This document shows positions 1 to 11,281 of a stretch of DNA of 64,000 nt, in pieces. Position 1 is the stretch's first letter. Each line of letters starts with the position of its first letter. The notes under the pieces were generated by a model that searched no databases, had not been told where the DNA came from, and saw nothing but the letters and a program-made list of their open reading frames with translations. A program made the position numbers and the translations under genes. The DNA lies in the NCBI GenBank assembly GCA_936450465.1, contig OW388304.1:11378708-11442707 (forward strand), given 5' to 3'. This DNA comes from Gibbula magus. Its lineage: Eukaryota > Mollusca > Gastropoda > Trochida > Trochidae.

Positions 1-135
1 ATATGCAAAAAAAGTGCTACAGCACCTTTAACTACCATGCTGAAATATGTAATCTGTGCTAATCAATAACTCACTTGACTACATTTGATTCAGAATGCAA
101 TGTCATACTGTGTATAGGTATTCACTGCATTACTG

Positions 136-529
136 CAGTTTCGTCGATGGAGGCTAATTCAAGCCTTGCTGCATTTTCTGTGCTTTTGTAGCGGTGCGCT
201 GCATTTGATCTTCATAGTGCGCTATGTAGAGGGTAATGTCAGAGTAACTCTCCATACCTTAAAAATAATGGAGCCGAGGCCCATTATTTTTAAGGAATGG
301 AGAGTTGTGAGGATATTACCCTACTTAAATTACACTCAAAGTATTGCTCTTATAACAATTGCTTTAAAAAGTTAAAGAAGTTCTACTTAAAAAATATGTG
401 GTGTGCAACTCTCCATTATTGGAAAATAATGGAGTGAAAGAAGAATAGGATGACGTCACAAGTGTAATTTAAGCTAGGTTAACACAGGAAATGCAGCAAG
501 GCTTAAATTAGCCAGTGATGGGGAAACTG
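136..529. mobile_element. Foldback MITE with ~35-bp inverted ends
   Basis: The left end (about 136-175) and the reverse complement of the right end (about 489-529) share a GGCTAATTYAAGCCTTGCTG core with similar outer bases. Inside, 247-307 is a near-perfect hairpin whose arms are ACTCTCCAT followed by CCTTAAAAATAATGG. No coding potential is visible, so this is a non-autonomous inverted-repeat element. A related copy lies at 14300-14585. The superfamily is unknown and no clear target-site duplication was found. Confidence 0.7.
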
Positions 530-771
530 GTCTGAGTAGCACAGATCTTCCCGTACGAATTAAAATCCTGTGAGTCTTGTGGCAGTGTGATGCTTTTTCT
601 GTACCTTCAGGGATTGGAGTATAAGAAAAACTAATTGTCCAAATAAAACTGCCACAAAATAGACATCTGACATCAAAATAGTGATGATCTTGTGGTACAC
701 TGTTGGAATTCAAGTTTAAAACAAAATGAGCCTTTTGCCCAGGTCGAGATTGATTAAAATCTAATTTGATT

Positions 772-3108
772 ATTAGCTCATCTGGTATGAAAGGCCCGAT
801 GGGCTTATGGCATGGGATGGCGTCCGTCCGTCCGTAAACTTTTCGCTTTTTCGACTTCTTCTCCAGAACCAATGACTCCAGAGAGCTGAAATTTAATGTA
901 CAGACTCCTTGGCTGAAGGGGATACTAAATTGTAAATTTGGTGACCCTGTGACCCCAAATGTGGGTCACAGGGGTCATAACCTTAAAAGCTATTTTCATC
1001 TTCTTCTCCAGAACCAATGACTCCAGAGAGCTGAAATTTTATGTACAGACTCCTTGGCTGAAAGGGATTCTAAATTGTAGATTTGGTGACCCTGTGACCC
1101 CAAGTGTGGCTCATAGGGGTCATTACCTAAAAAAAAATATTTTCATCTTCTTCTCCAGTCCCAATGAACGTAGAGAGCTGAAATTTTATGTACATACTCC
1201 TTGACTGAAGGGGATTCTAAATTGTAAATTTGGTGACAGTGAGACCCCAAATATTGGGTCACAGAGGCAATGACCTAAAATGCTTTTTTCATCTTCATCT
1301 CCAGTCCCAATGGCTCTAGCGAGCTGAAATTTTATGTACAGACTCCTTGGCTGTAAGGGATTCTAAATTGTAACTTTGGTGAGTCTGTGACCCCAAATAT
1401 GGGTCACAGGGATCATAACCTAAAAGCCTATTTCAGTTTACAGCATCTTTCTGAGATTATATGTGCACTTCAATCAGTAAGTAGGTAAGGGAGGTAATTT
1501 TAAAGAAAACAGCTGAGTTAAAGGCATTTCACCTTTCTGATGTGAGAGTTCTAACATGTGCTTTGAGAATATAATATGTCTGATGAAAAAGAGATATTTA
1601 GAATTAAAAACTTAGAATTGGAGGTCTAACAAAAATTATAAGTCATATTTTATCTTTGTCTCACATTTCACATATGAGTAATTATTTGTATTTTGCAAGT
1701 GAATTTGCTGATAAAGGTACACAAGTCTAAAAGTATTCTAAAGACTTAATACAGAATCTTTTATTAAATCTAATATTATGTTCTTTGTAATTTAAGAGTA
1801 AATAATGGAGTTTTTTAATATCTCATGATATAGTGTAATTATTTGGAGAATTAATTAATTAATGAGAATTTCCAGTACGAGTCAATTTGGTATAACTTAT
1901 TTATATCATATTTTATACTTTATAACTGATTTAGTTTTCTATTAACTTTGCAGTTAATTTTATTCAATAGGAACAAGAAATGAGATAGATGTCTACATCA
2001 TGGACATGTTTAATGTGAATCTATTTGAAATGAGAACTATTGAATACCCTTTGAAGGAATAACTTGAAGAGGAATTAAATTTTTTCATTTTACATGAGAT
2101 ATGTGAACTGAATATGACTAGTGATGACTGGTGATAACATAGGACTATAAAAGAAGTAGCTATATGAGATTGTGACATCACACCTATTTTCATCATCTTC
2201 TCCAGTACAGAAAAATAATTAATTGTAGGAAAAACTGCATCTAACATATAAATTTTACTGGCTGTGAGTCCAGTGTCTGCATGTTATGTAATTGCATTGT
2301 GTTGACCTCTTCCTGGCAGAAGAATGAAAACTGATAGTTACACAGAGGTTTCAGGTTACTTCAAACTTCTGTGCAGCACTGTGTTATCATAGACTGTGCG
2401 TGAGACTGCTTTTCACTGACTCTAAAAAAGAATTTATTCATAGAATATCACCATTTTATCAAATATTGAAAAGGAGCCTATAAGAAATGGTGAAAAAGAA
2501 TTTACTAAAAAAAATTCACCAATTTATTAAGTATTGAAATGGAGCCTATGAGAAATGGGATTTTCAAAAACTGAGGCTCCTATTCATTATATAATAAATG
2601 TTGGTATTGCCATAATGCAATTAAGAATTAAAACAATATAATGCAAAGGTGTATGATATTCATAACGAATGTTGATTTATGTGTAACCAATTTTGATAAT
2701 AATTAGCAGGGGTCATGACCTAAAAAGGTTTTTTTTCATTTTCTTCTACAGCCCCAGGCCATTATTGCAATAGCTTACAGTGGTGAATTGTATGCAAAGA
2801 ATTGTACCCGGTATATTCATTATTATATAATGTGTGTACGATCTTAAAAAATAGTATGATCTCTCCACCACATTATTATATGTTTGATACCAGCAATTTA
2901 TTTCAAAGCTTTGTGTTGCTCTTTCAACACATATATATAGCAGATTGGCAAAGTTATGGTAACAAAATATTTTTAAACTGCTTTAATCGTTTCACTACCT
3001 AGATTCTTATTACTACATTCCATTATCTGACCATTGCTATAAAGTCCACTCCATAACATACCCCACTTATTATCTCCTGATGAGCTACAGAGGCCATGGC
3101 TCTATTTT
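772..3108 (+). repeat. GTCCGTCC-type dispersed repeat, family 1, copy 1
   Basis: It begins AGCTCATCTGG, followed by a short GTCCGTCCGTCC tract (about 820-833). Four imperfect tandem units of about 145 bp then start near 866, 1009, 1159 and 1304, each with a CCAGAGAGCTGAAATTT-like core and a TTTCATCTTCTTCTCCAG-like boundary. The right end is GCCATGGCTCTATTTT. Copies at 48937-50598 and 50669-51296 define the ends. This copy holds about 680 bp (near 1942-2620) that copy 2 lacks. Short ORFs inside are by-products of the repeat. I see no transposase, so it is a non-autonomous repeat of unknown class. Confidence 0.75.
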
Positions 3109-3179
3109 ATCTTTGCTGTTTTTATCTATGACTAAACCTCGGACATTGACCTTAGTCCTGAGACCTCAAGATGCGATGA

Positions 3180-3352
3180 ACTGAATATCAGTGCAGTATC
3201 ACCCATGGTTCACTTGTTGCTATTAAACAATGTTACAGAGGTCACTGCAATGCATAGCCACAATATCATTGCAGGCGTTTTCCTGCAATAATACAAGTCT
3301 TCACGAAATTCTCTTAAAGTGCATTAAAACTCTTTAATCACCTCAAAAGGGC
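3180..3352 (+). mobile_element. 3' fragment of tRNA-derived SINE
   Basis: The stretch matches the body of the SINEs at 3969-4251 and 35140-35454: the segment beginning CTGAATATCAGTGCAGTATC, then the ATAGCCAC and TTTTCCTGCAATAATAC blocks, and the CTTTAATCACCTCA tail. The tRNA-like head is absent, so this is a 5'-truncated copy. Confidence 0.6.
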
Positions 3353-3968
3353 TTCCTACTTGTACAATTTTGGAGTATTTTGTACATAAAATATGATTGT
3401 ACCCCAATGTTGCCAATTGTACACCTCTACAGTGAAAATAGAAATAGTTCATTTCATAAATTGTCTGTCTTAAGTTACTGTAACTGTTAGAAATTGTAAC
3501 TTTTTAAAAAAGAACTCTGTAAACGGGCAAAAATTATTGTCGTAGCATATGTTGGAACTAAAAGTAACTTAATTTTTGTACACTTAAAAATAACAATAGT
3601 ACTCCAGAATTGCAATATATCTACGCTTAACACGAAAAGAAAGTAGGTAGTTATGCCTCAAAGGGGTAATAAATGGTGTGAAGAGTTTCACTGGAACAAA
3701 TGCTGGAGCTTGGCCGTATTTAACTTGAACTTTCAAACTGTTCATCTTCACAATGAATTTATTGTTTATTAACACAAACATTGCAATTTAAAGGTAGGTC
3801 TGATCTCTTAAATTACATTGTAAATTACAAGTAGATGCACAAATGTTAGTGTTAGCTTCTCCCTTCGCTCATTATCATGCTGCATTTCTCCCTAACGAGC
3901 AAAACAGTTAATTGACAGAAAGAACGAGTAAAGTTTTAAAAAGTTTATGCTTCCAATTCCAATGGTAT

Positions 3969-4251
3969 AAAGGGGGCAGGATAGTGCAGTGGTTAGCCTG
4001 TTCAGTTCAAGAGGTCTGGGGTTTAAATCCGGTAAGGGATGCGGCAACAAAGAACTCTTCAACACGCAGTAAGATTTGGGTGCTTAGCTGAATTTCAGTG
4101 TAGTATCGCCCATGTTTCGCTAGTTCCAGTCTAGGCTCAGGTTTTTGAAATGCATAGCCACATGGTGATGCGGGCTTTCTCCTTACAATAATACTAGCGG
4201 CTCTGATAGAAGTGAAATACTCTTGAAAGTGGAAGTAATCCTCACCTCAAC
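3969..4251 (+). mobile_element. tRNA-derived SINE, full length, 11-bp TSD
   Basis: The head carries Pol III box A-like (ATAGTGCAGTGGTTAGCC) and box B-like (GGGGTTTAAATCC) motifs. The shared SINE body follows (CAGTGTAGTATCGCCCATG, ATAGCCACATGG, ATAATACTAGC), ending in a CTCACCTCAA tail. The direct repeat TCCAATGGTAT flanks it at 3958-3968 and 4252-4262. This family recurs at 9762-10221, 26811-27043, 31644-31878, 34203-34500 and 35140-35454. Confidence 0.88.
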
Positions 4252-4308
4252 TCCAATGGTATTAATTTTAACAAAACTACAAATGTCTCATTGAACATGT
4301 TTTTCATG

Positions 4309-4713
4309 TTAAAAGGAGGGTTCTTTCCGCTAGAATTTTTTGTGGAAAAGAAATTCAAGAGAATATCCCCGTTTACACAAATATGCTACTAATAAATTAT
4401 TAAAACACAGTCAAGTTAAAGGATGTTAATAAAGGTAATATTTTTATGAATTTATATTTCACAACTTTATTAAGACAAGCGCACAAGCCATTCATCAGCA
4501 CTGCGAGTGGGGAAAAGTTTGCTACGGCATAACAGCAAATTGTTTATTAGTTTTAAGACACACTATGTGATACTATGTGAACTTTCTATCAGTGTATATA
4601 CATATCTTTTATCATTAAAATGTTGTAAAATTAGGTAAAATATAGCGTGTTCTCATTTCACGTAATGCACAAAATCCAATATGGTGGATATTGCCGACAG
4701 AACAGCCCCTTTA
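4309..4713 (+). mobile_element. TTAA-flanked MITE, copy A
   Basis: The ends read TTAAAAGGAGGGTTCTTTC and, reverse-complemented from the right, TTAAAGGGGCTGTTCTGTC. The interior aligns with copy B (17130-18411, interrupted by a LINE) and partly with copy C (6281-6975): shared blocks include GTTTACACAAATATGCTA, CACTGCGAGTGGGGAAAA and TTGTTTATTAGTTTTA. TTAA at both ends is the target-site signature of piggyBac-like transposons. No transposase ORF is present. Confidence 0.72.
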
Positions 4714-5160
4714 ATAATATACTGGTCACATGACATTTTGGTCCATTCGGAGGGCAACATACATCTTTTAAATTGCAAAATTCTTATTAAAAGACTTATG
4801 ATAATATTACTTTTAATATTTACTAAAAGTGAGATAGAAAAAAAATCCATGATACTATTGACATAATCAATGAATTGTTGGTTACCAATGAAGTTGGAAT
4901 TGACATTGAAGACAAGATAAATAGAATTTACACGTTTCAATATACACACTACCATATAAATACTTTATGATTTATAATTCAACTTTAAGATTGTAGCTTC
5001 TTTTAAAATAGTTGTTTTGATTTGTAGGCTTTGTTTCTGTTTTAAATTGTTCTTGTCTATTAGAAGTTTAGAAAGGGACAATGGATAACGTTGATTATGT
5101 TATATCCTAAGACACTTCTATATAAAAAGTAAAGATTAGGAAAAAAAACATCAAAAGGCG

Positions 5161-5232
5161 AGGTCCCACCGAGATTTGAACTCGGATCGCTGGATTCAAA
5201 GTCCAGAGTGCTAACCATTACACCATGGGACC
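5161..5232 (-). tRNA. tRNA-Gln (anticodon TTG)
   Basis: The reverse complement folds as a standard cloverleaf. Acceptor stem GGTCCCA pairs with TGGGACC. The D arm is GTGTAATGGTTAGCAC. The anticodon stem CTGGA/TCCAG holds loop CTTTGAA with anticodon TTG. The T arm is CGAGTTCAAATCTCG and the discriminator base is T. Box A and box B sequences are intact, and runs of T follow the 3' end within 5-20 bases (5141-5156 on the + strand), consistent with Pol III termination. It looks functional. A 114-residue ORF across it on the same strand is an artefact. Confidence 0.95.
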
Positions 5233-6037
5233 GCTTCGAAATGGCGGGAGATTGTTTGCTGTCAGTATCACGACGTCGTAAGCAGGTGCCCGTTGCTAAT
5301 AATATTGACCAATGAGGTTGAAGGGATTGTTTATTTATATCCTCGTGTTCAATATTAAAACAGCTGCCGCTGTCAAGACTTTTGATGCCGACAAATTTGG
5401 GCATAATTTGAAAGAAATGGTATGATGTTCAAACCTAGATGGTTCAAACGAAGAGCAAGATATCGCATACACTGGGTAGGTAAAGAGCAACATATTGGAA
5501 GAAAGGAGTAAAATAACGATCAAAACGAAGATCGAGTTTCGGCGTTCACGTTTCACAGTTACGAGCAAATGATGCCCGCAAAAAACGTACATTATAAAAT
5601 ATTTTTTGGCGGCTTTAGTACAACCAGCTAAAATGTTTTCTGTTTTCTATAAATTGATTAGTAAATCGAACATAACAGTTAAAGGAGACCTCAAGTTAGG
5701 GCTTCTCTCAAAATGGACTCGCCCAAATGTAGTTGGAAAGCAGTTTGGGATGTTCCATGTTCATTTGATGCTTGTTACAATGTTACAACCTATGAAGAAT
5801 TTGAATTACATTGTTGCTATTAGATTTTTCTATAAATTTGATATAAACATCATATGACATTTTGGCATTAAAATGATTTTAAAAATTACATTTTATTCTA
5901 TTTTATCAATTTCTTTTGACGTAACTCCATAAAAATTAATCTTATAAAAGTTTCCATTTATTAAAAATATTCAAACAACTAAAACTATTATTGTTAATGT
6001 AAAGCCTTTCACTTTCATACATATGAAAATTTGGTAT

Positions 6038-6243
6038 AACTATAGAATTGGTTCGCCACCTATTAGGGTTTAGGGTTAGGGTAAGTATTAGGGTTTAGGG
6101 TTAGGGTTAGTATTAGGGTTTAGGGTTAGTATTAGTATTAGTATTAGGGATTAGGGTTAGTATTAGGGTTAGGGGTAGTGTTAGGTTTAGGGTTAGGGTT
6201 AATCTTTAGAATGTATTCAAGGTGGCGAACCAATTCTATAGTT
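6038..6243. repeat. TTAGGG-like array between perfect inverted repeats
   Basis: A run of TTAGGG, TTTAGGG and TATTAGGG units (about 6061-6200) lies between perfect 24-bp inverted repeats at 6038-6061 and 6220-6243, whose core is CTATAGAATTGGTTCGCCAC. The array is degenerate rather than a pure chromosome-end repeat. It could be an internal telomere-like satellite captured by a foldback element, or a MITE whose interior expanded. No target-site duplication was recognised. Confidence 0.8.
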
Positions 6244-6280
6244 GCTCCGAAAATTTAAGTGGAAATGTACAAACTGTCTA

Positions 6281-6975
6281 TTAAAGGGAGAGTCTATCAC
6301 CGATCTATCAGCAGCATCCGCCATCTTCTTTTTTTTGCATTATGTGAAATGAAAACATGCTATATTTGACCTAATAATTCATATACAATGATAGACTGTT
6401 CACACATAACATAGACTACAACTAAAAAACAATATGCTGTTATCTGTAGCTAAGTTTTCCATGCTAGTGAATAGCTTCACTTCTCATTGTTTTATTTTTG
6501 AACAAATCTGCACTTGTCTTTATCACATTAGAAAATATAAAGTTATGTAAAATATTAAGTTGTCAAGATATTACCTTCTAGGGCTGGGACGGGTATATTT
6601 TTTCTATCCGGGTACCCGACCCTCTATTACCCTACCCTACCCGGATATCCAATTTGTAAGACTTTGTAATCATTTAATCAACTGGTATGCTGAAATATGG
6701 AGAGATTCATGGCTATTTTAATCAAATTTTATAATGGAAGACAATTGATTTAAATATTGTGTTGGAATCTTCAAATATATTGCAATCTTGTAATGAAAGA
6801 ATAACAAATTAAACTGTTTTATAATAAGTCACATGATATTAACGGGTCCGGGTATTGTGATGGGTACCCGGGTCCTACTCATTACCCACCCGTCCCGGGT
6901 ATCCGGGTTACCCGCCCCAGCCCTATTACCTTCATTAATATCTTTCAAATCAAATTTGTTTTAATATTTGAATTT
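6281..6975 (-). mobile_element. TTAA-flanked MITE, copy C, partial, with nested hAT-like MITE
   Basis: It begins TTAAAGGGAGAGTCTATCAC, the reverse complement of the right end of copy B. Matching blocks follow in reverse order, including CATTATGTGAAATGAAAACA and CAATATGCTGTTA. A hAT-like MITE (6579-6925) interrupts it, after which similarity resumes (CATTAATATCTTTCAAAT). The far terminus could not be located, so the right boundary is approximate. Confidence 0.55.
6579..6925. mobile_element. hAT-like MITE, 8-bp TSD TTACCTTC
   Basis: Terminal inverted repeats are TAGGGCTGGGACGGGTA on the left and TAGGGCTGGGGCGGGTA from the right. The 8-bp direct repeat TTACCTTC flanks it at 6571-6578 and 6926-6933. 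Both features fit non-autonomous hAT transposons. The interior is AT-rich between G/C-rich arms full of CGGGTA/TACCCG motifs and has no ORF. It sits inside an older TTAA-flanked element. Confidence 0.88.
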
Positions 6976-7065
6976 CATGCAGTTAAGTGTAATTAATTGA
7001 TATAGTTACCATATATTGATTAGGTGTCACCATATTTTTAAAAAGTATTGACATACAGTATATAC

Positions 7066-7293
7066 CAGGGATCACTTTAGGCAGGGATTTGGGGATATTT
7101 ACTCATTGATGTATCAAGATATCCCATAATAAATACTGACGAGGCGAGAAAATCCCATTGCAAAAATGTAAAATGATTGTTATTATTTAGAAATATCCCA
7201 TTACTTTAATAATTAGTTTATCTGAAAATCCCATTGTGTAAGGCAAAGGGGAGATTATTCTCCCTTTGACACTCTGCTCCAGGGTGATCCCTG
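7066..7293. mobile_element. Short MITE with CAGGGATCAC ends
   Basis: CAGGGATCAC at 7066-7075 is matched by its reverse complement GTGATCCCTG at 7284-7293. Direct repeats ATATAC flank it, and the 8-bp hAT site is not perfectly preserved. The interior repeats a block around AATCCCATT/ATATCCCAT four times. No coding potential is visible. Confidence 0.65.
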
Positions 7294-7673
7294 ATATACC
7301 ATTAAAAGAAATATCAATCATGGTTATTAAAGTATCAATATCTATCTAAAAACCATACTGCTTGTTAATTTCACACCTCATTTTTCCTTGAAAATATTGT
7401 GAGAGATGAGTCGGATGACTAACCATTTTCAAGTTTTTAATCAATACTCTTGTCACGATTTAATTAATTTCTCACAACAGCTGACTGTCACTGCAACCAG
7501 CACCAGCTGTTTGAAATCTAGACGAAACTTTGGTGTTGTTTCAGCATAGTCAACATTTTACCAGATATGATATATCGATAGTTAGGACACTTTGAGCCAT
7601 TTGTTCGTTTCTCTAATCAGCGATGTAATTTCAATATGGCAGTGTCAGATCGAGGATGGGAGGGTTTGAATCA

Positions 7674-7829
7674 AGTCTAGCACTTGGACTCTGAACAAAA
7701 ATTGAAAAAAAATTAAAAGGAGCCTCTTTTTACTGAAAATTCCATTTCTTACAGTCTCCTTTTCAGTATTTGATAAAATGGTGATATTTCCAGATTAAAT
7801 ACTTTTTTCAGAGTCTGAGTGTAAGACTA
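7674..7829. mobile_element. MITE of the TAGTCTTACACTCAGACT family
   Basis: Its ends (AGTCTAGCACTTGGACTCTG; from the right TAGTCTTACACTCAGACTCT) and interior (AAAAGGAGCCT, AATGGTGATAT) match the element at 10029-10142. The middle is a longer hairpin-like stretch. A looser relative of the interior occurs in tandem at about 2425-2560. No target-site duplication is evident here. Confidence 0.6.
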
Positions 7830-8052
7830 GTTTAGTCTCCCTTTAAAAGTTCAGCACCCAACTGTATTTATAGTATCATAGTGACTTGGTCAATATTTTA
7901 TTTGATATTACCGTATTGCGTCCATTACTATCTGGACCTTGAGGCAGGGTAGGGGTCCTTGAAAAGAAACCGGCCTCGAACAAAACTTTAAGGAGAAGGG
8001 GACGGTGGGCTTGTATTAGAGGAAAATATTCAATTGGTAAATAAGCTTACTA

Positions 8053-8800
8053 TGGACTCAAAGTGTTGTGAGAAACATGATGTTGCTTAAGTGTGGATCA
8101 TGAGAAACAAGATATATGATCTGGCTTAAGTGTGGATCATGAGAAACAAGATATGATGTGGCTTAAATGTGGATCATGAGAAACAAGATATGATGTGGCC
8201 TCAATATGGATTATGAGAAACAAGATATATGATGTTGCTTAAGTGTGGATCATGAGAAACAAGATATATGATGTGGTTTAAGTGCAGATCATGAGAAACA
8301 AGATATGATGTGGCCTCAGTATGGATCATGAGAAACAAGATATATGATGTGGTTTAAGTGTGGATCATGAGAAACAAGATATGATGTAGCTTAAGTGGAT
8401 CATGAGAAACAAGATATATGATCTGGCTTAAGTGCAGATCATGAGAAACAAGATATGATGTGGCCTCAGTATGGATCATGAGAAACAAGATATATGATGT
8501 GGCTTAAGTGTGGATCATTAGAAACAAGATATGATGTGGCCTCAGTATGGATCATGAGAAACAAGATATGATGTGGCTTAAATGTGGATCATGGGAAACA
8601 AGATATACTGTAAATCATTGAATAATTGCCTACTTTGAATAATCACCTCCCTTGTATAAACGCCTGGTTTAAGCCCTCTTTGAAATAAATAATCAAACCA
8701 GTACCTCATTTCATTATTCAAGTGTTTACAGTATATGATGTGGATCACGAGAAACTAGATATATATATGACATGTGGCCTAACTGCAGACCATGCATTTA
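8053..8800. repeat. Minisatellite, 35-39-bp units, interrupted by a MITE
   Basis: About 14 tandem units run to about 8605, each built on GGATCATGAGAAACAAGATA followed by a variable TATGATGTGGCTTAAGTGT-like part. Unit lengths differ because some carry an extra TA and some have CCTCAGTA in place of CTTAAGTG. A degenerate unit resumes at 8734 after the insertion at 8608-8731. No coding role is apparent. Confidence 0.9.
8608..8731. mobile_element. Tc1/mariner-like MITE inserted at TA inside the minisatellite
   Basis: The ends are CTGTAAATCATTGAATAAT and, from the right, CTGTAAACACTTGAATAATG. The dinucleotide TA flanks both sides, and removing the element restores a normal minisatellite unit (AAGATATATGATG). 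A TA target site and short inverted repeats fit the Tc1/mariner superfamily. The insertion post-dates expansion of the array. Confidence 0.8.
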
Positions 8801-9761
8801 TTGATCTATTCTGACACTGTTCACATGCTTTGCCAGTGGTTCACTTCCGAGTCAGTTGTTCGCAGGTTTGGTTTAGGCCCGTGATGGAGAAAAATTCTTA
8901 TTTCTGGGACACTGGAGGTAACTGTTTTATTTTCATTCTTTAAACTAAATGATTTGTAGTATCTGCTGAGAATTTATCAAAAACATCACAAACTTGATAT
9001 TGTATCTCAACGTTCTTGTCTTGAAATGAAGGTAAAGCATTAAATATTGTGTCAACTGGGAATCAAAAGAGTTATTATAGTGATTAGATAGATATAGATA
9101 TATAAAACAAAAATTTCAGGCAATCAATATCAAATTGATCGTTATGAAATTGAATGTCAAATAATATAATTGATATCAAATGATATAAATACTTTGGAAT
9201 AAAAATGACAATTTTATAATTTTTCAACATCAGATAAGTGTTACAAATAATGGCTGATTCAGAGGGCTGGGAAGTTCAGGAGGTTCAAACTAAAAAATTG
9301 CATGTAAAAATGATGAACCCCCTTCACAATATGTGAATATTCTTGGATCTATTTAAAAATATATATATCAATAAACAAACATAGATAATTATGCAATACT
9401 AATGACAGTTGCTTTTATGGAAGAAAGAAATATAAATTTCTTTACTCAAAGGGATCCATCAAACTTTCAGCTTGCCTCTGGGGAACATGAGGTCACGGTG
9501 TCTATTTGTAGCTGTGTCGTATTGATGTCGGCCATGTTGTCAGCAGGCTTTGCAAAATGCAATTTGTAAGCATTCTGAATGCTGAGTACACCAATTAGAA
9601 TACAGACAAGCTTTAACAGTATAGAATGAATGTAGTGACCTTGTTAGGAGTTACATGGTTGTGCAGCTCTGTTGAGTCAAACTTTGAACTTTGTAATTCA
9701 AATGCATATTTATAAGTCAAAATATATGGTGAGTTTAGAGCCTTAAAACAAAGGTTTAGTC

Positions 9762-10221
9762 TGAGATGAGGTTAGGTGATTTGGGGTTTATCAATGCTGT
9801 CAAGGTGTATTTTACTTATAATATCATGGCTGCTAGTATTATAGCAGGGTATTATAGCAGGGAGTAAGCCAACATCACCATTGTGGCTATTTATTGCGGT
9901 GAAACCTGCAAGAACCTGCTGGAATTAGAGAACCATGGGTGGTACTGCACTGAAAATCAGTGTAGCATTGCACCAAACCTTACCGCCTGTAGAACAGTTT
10001 TCTACAGCAGACAAAGTTGCTGAGTCCCTAGTCTAACACTTAGACTGTAAAAAAAAAATTAAAAGGAGCCTTTACAATATTTAATAAAAATGGTGATATT
10101 TTCAGAATAAATACTTTTTTTCATAGTCTGAGTGTAAGACTACTGAGTCCCTGGCGGGATTCAAACCCTGGAGCTCTTGATCCAAAGCCAAACACACTAA
10201 CAACTATGCTATCCCAACCCC
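9762..10221 (-). mobile_element. tRNA-derived SINE with nested MITE
   Basis: On the - strand the tRNA-like head (box B-like GGGTTTGAATCCCGCC near 10150-10170) leads into the shared SINE body and ends in a CATCTCAG tail near 9762. A 114-bp MITE plus its 9-bp duplication (10020-10151) splits the region just after the head. A short internal duplication (TATTATAGCAGGG, about 9837-9861) is also present. Confidence 0.82.
10029..10142. mobile_element. MITE with 9-bp TSD inside a SINE
   Basis: Terminal repeats are TAGTCTAACACTTAGACT and, from the right, TAGTCTTACACTCAGACT. The 9-bp direct repeat CTGAGTCCC flanks it at 10020-10028 and 10143-10151, and removing the element rejoins the SINE exactly. 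Nine-base duplications are typical of Mutator-like elements, but the superfamily is inferred from that alone. Confidence 0.85.
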
Positions 10222-10767
10222 TTTAGTCTAAAAAATCTCACGATGATATCAATTTACATACCGGTATGGTATTGAAAATTACAAAAATAAAACATATGAA
10301 TAAGGTTAAAGTTTGAAATGAATATCTGTTGAAGTCATAGAAACACCAAGAACAGTCCGAGAACACCTGGTCCACTGTCTTTGTTGTAATAGAAGCTGTG
10401 ATATAGATTATCCATACTGTAATAAACAGTCACATTGATTGACCTCGCGTACTGACCTTGACCCTCAAGTGTCTTGTGCAACATCAGGTGTAATGAAACT
10501 GCAAGTGTAATATTTGAATTATTTGATTGAAGTTAGGGAATTGACTCATTATAAGTTTCTTTTTGATAATATTTGCGAACGCATTTTTTAAAACAGTCGT
10601 ATACGACTAATATACGGGCCAATTTAAAAAATGTAAAGTCTTTAATTGTCAAATTGAAACCCCTTCTCAAAGAATTCCGAAAGTGACCCATGGGTACGAC
10701 ATGTTACCTTAAATATTTGCATACTCCCAGTGAGTTGAGAAAGAAAAAAGGAATTATTTTACACCAG

Positions 10768-11105
10768 GGTAATATAAATGTCCGTTTTGAGCATGCTCCT
10801 TTGTGGCTTGGAGTATACCACAGTATATGTATCCTCATTATTAATGTTTGGTTATTTTTAAAACTTAATTAATGGTGTTTATGTTTTTTAGAGTTATAAA
10901 ACTGAGATAGTAAAGTAACTAAAATGTCAAAGTATGTGCTAATAAGGTAATAATGTCTGTTTTGAGCATGTGGCTTGGAGTATAGCACAGTATAAGTATC
11001 CTTATTATTAATGTTTGGTTATTTTTACAATTTAATTAATGGTGTTTATGTTTTTTAGAGTTAAAACTGAGATAGTAAAGTAACTAAAATGTCAAAGTTT
11101 GTGCT
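10768..11105. repeat. Tandem duplication, two ~170-bp copies
   Basis: The first copy (10768-10945) and the second (10946-11105) share long identical blocks, including TTATTAATGTTTGGTTATTT and GAGATAGTAAAGTAACTAAA, with a few small deletions. No gene or known element is recognised in the unit. Confidence 0.85.
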
Positions 11106-11281
11106 ACAGATCTTCCAAATATTTGATGAGCGATTAGTAAAGTTTTGAAGAATATGTCTCATGGATGTAAGTGTATCTTTATTCTATGTATGTAACTCTA
11201 ATGATCTAATTTTACTTTGTGTGTGCTTATGATTCTTTGGAATCAATTTCTTCTATTATTTTACAATTTGATATATTTATT

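Noticed and set aside
959..1204. 81-residue ORF conserved at 49119-49364
   Set aside because: The two copies are conserved because the DNA repeat is recent. The frame covers tandem repeat units and has no start or domain support.
5060..5404. 114-residue ORF on the - strand
   Set aside because: It reads straight through the tRNA-Gln gene and its flanks. The apparent protein motif is the translated tRNA.
6061..6200. True telomere or chromosome end
   Set aside because: The array is short and degenerate and has ordinary sequence on both sides with inverted repeats, so it is internal.
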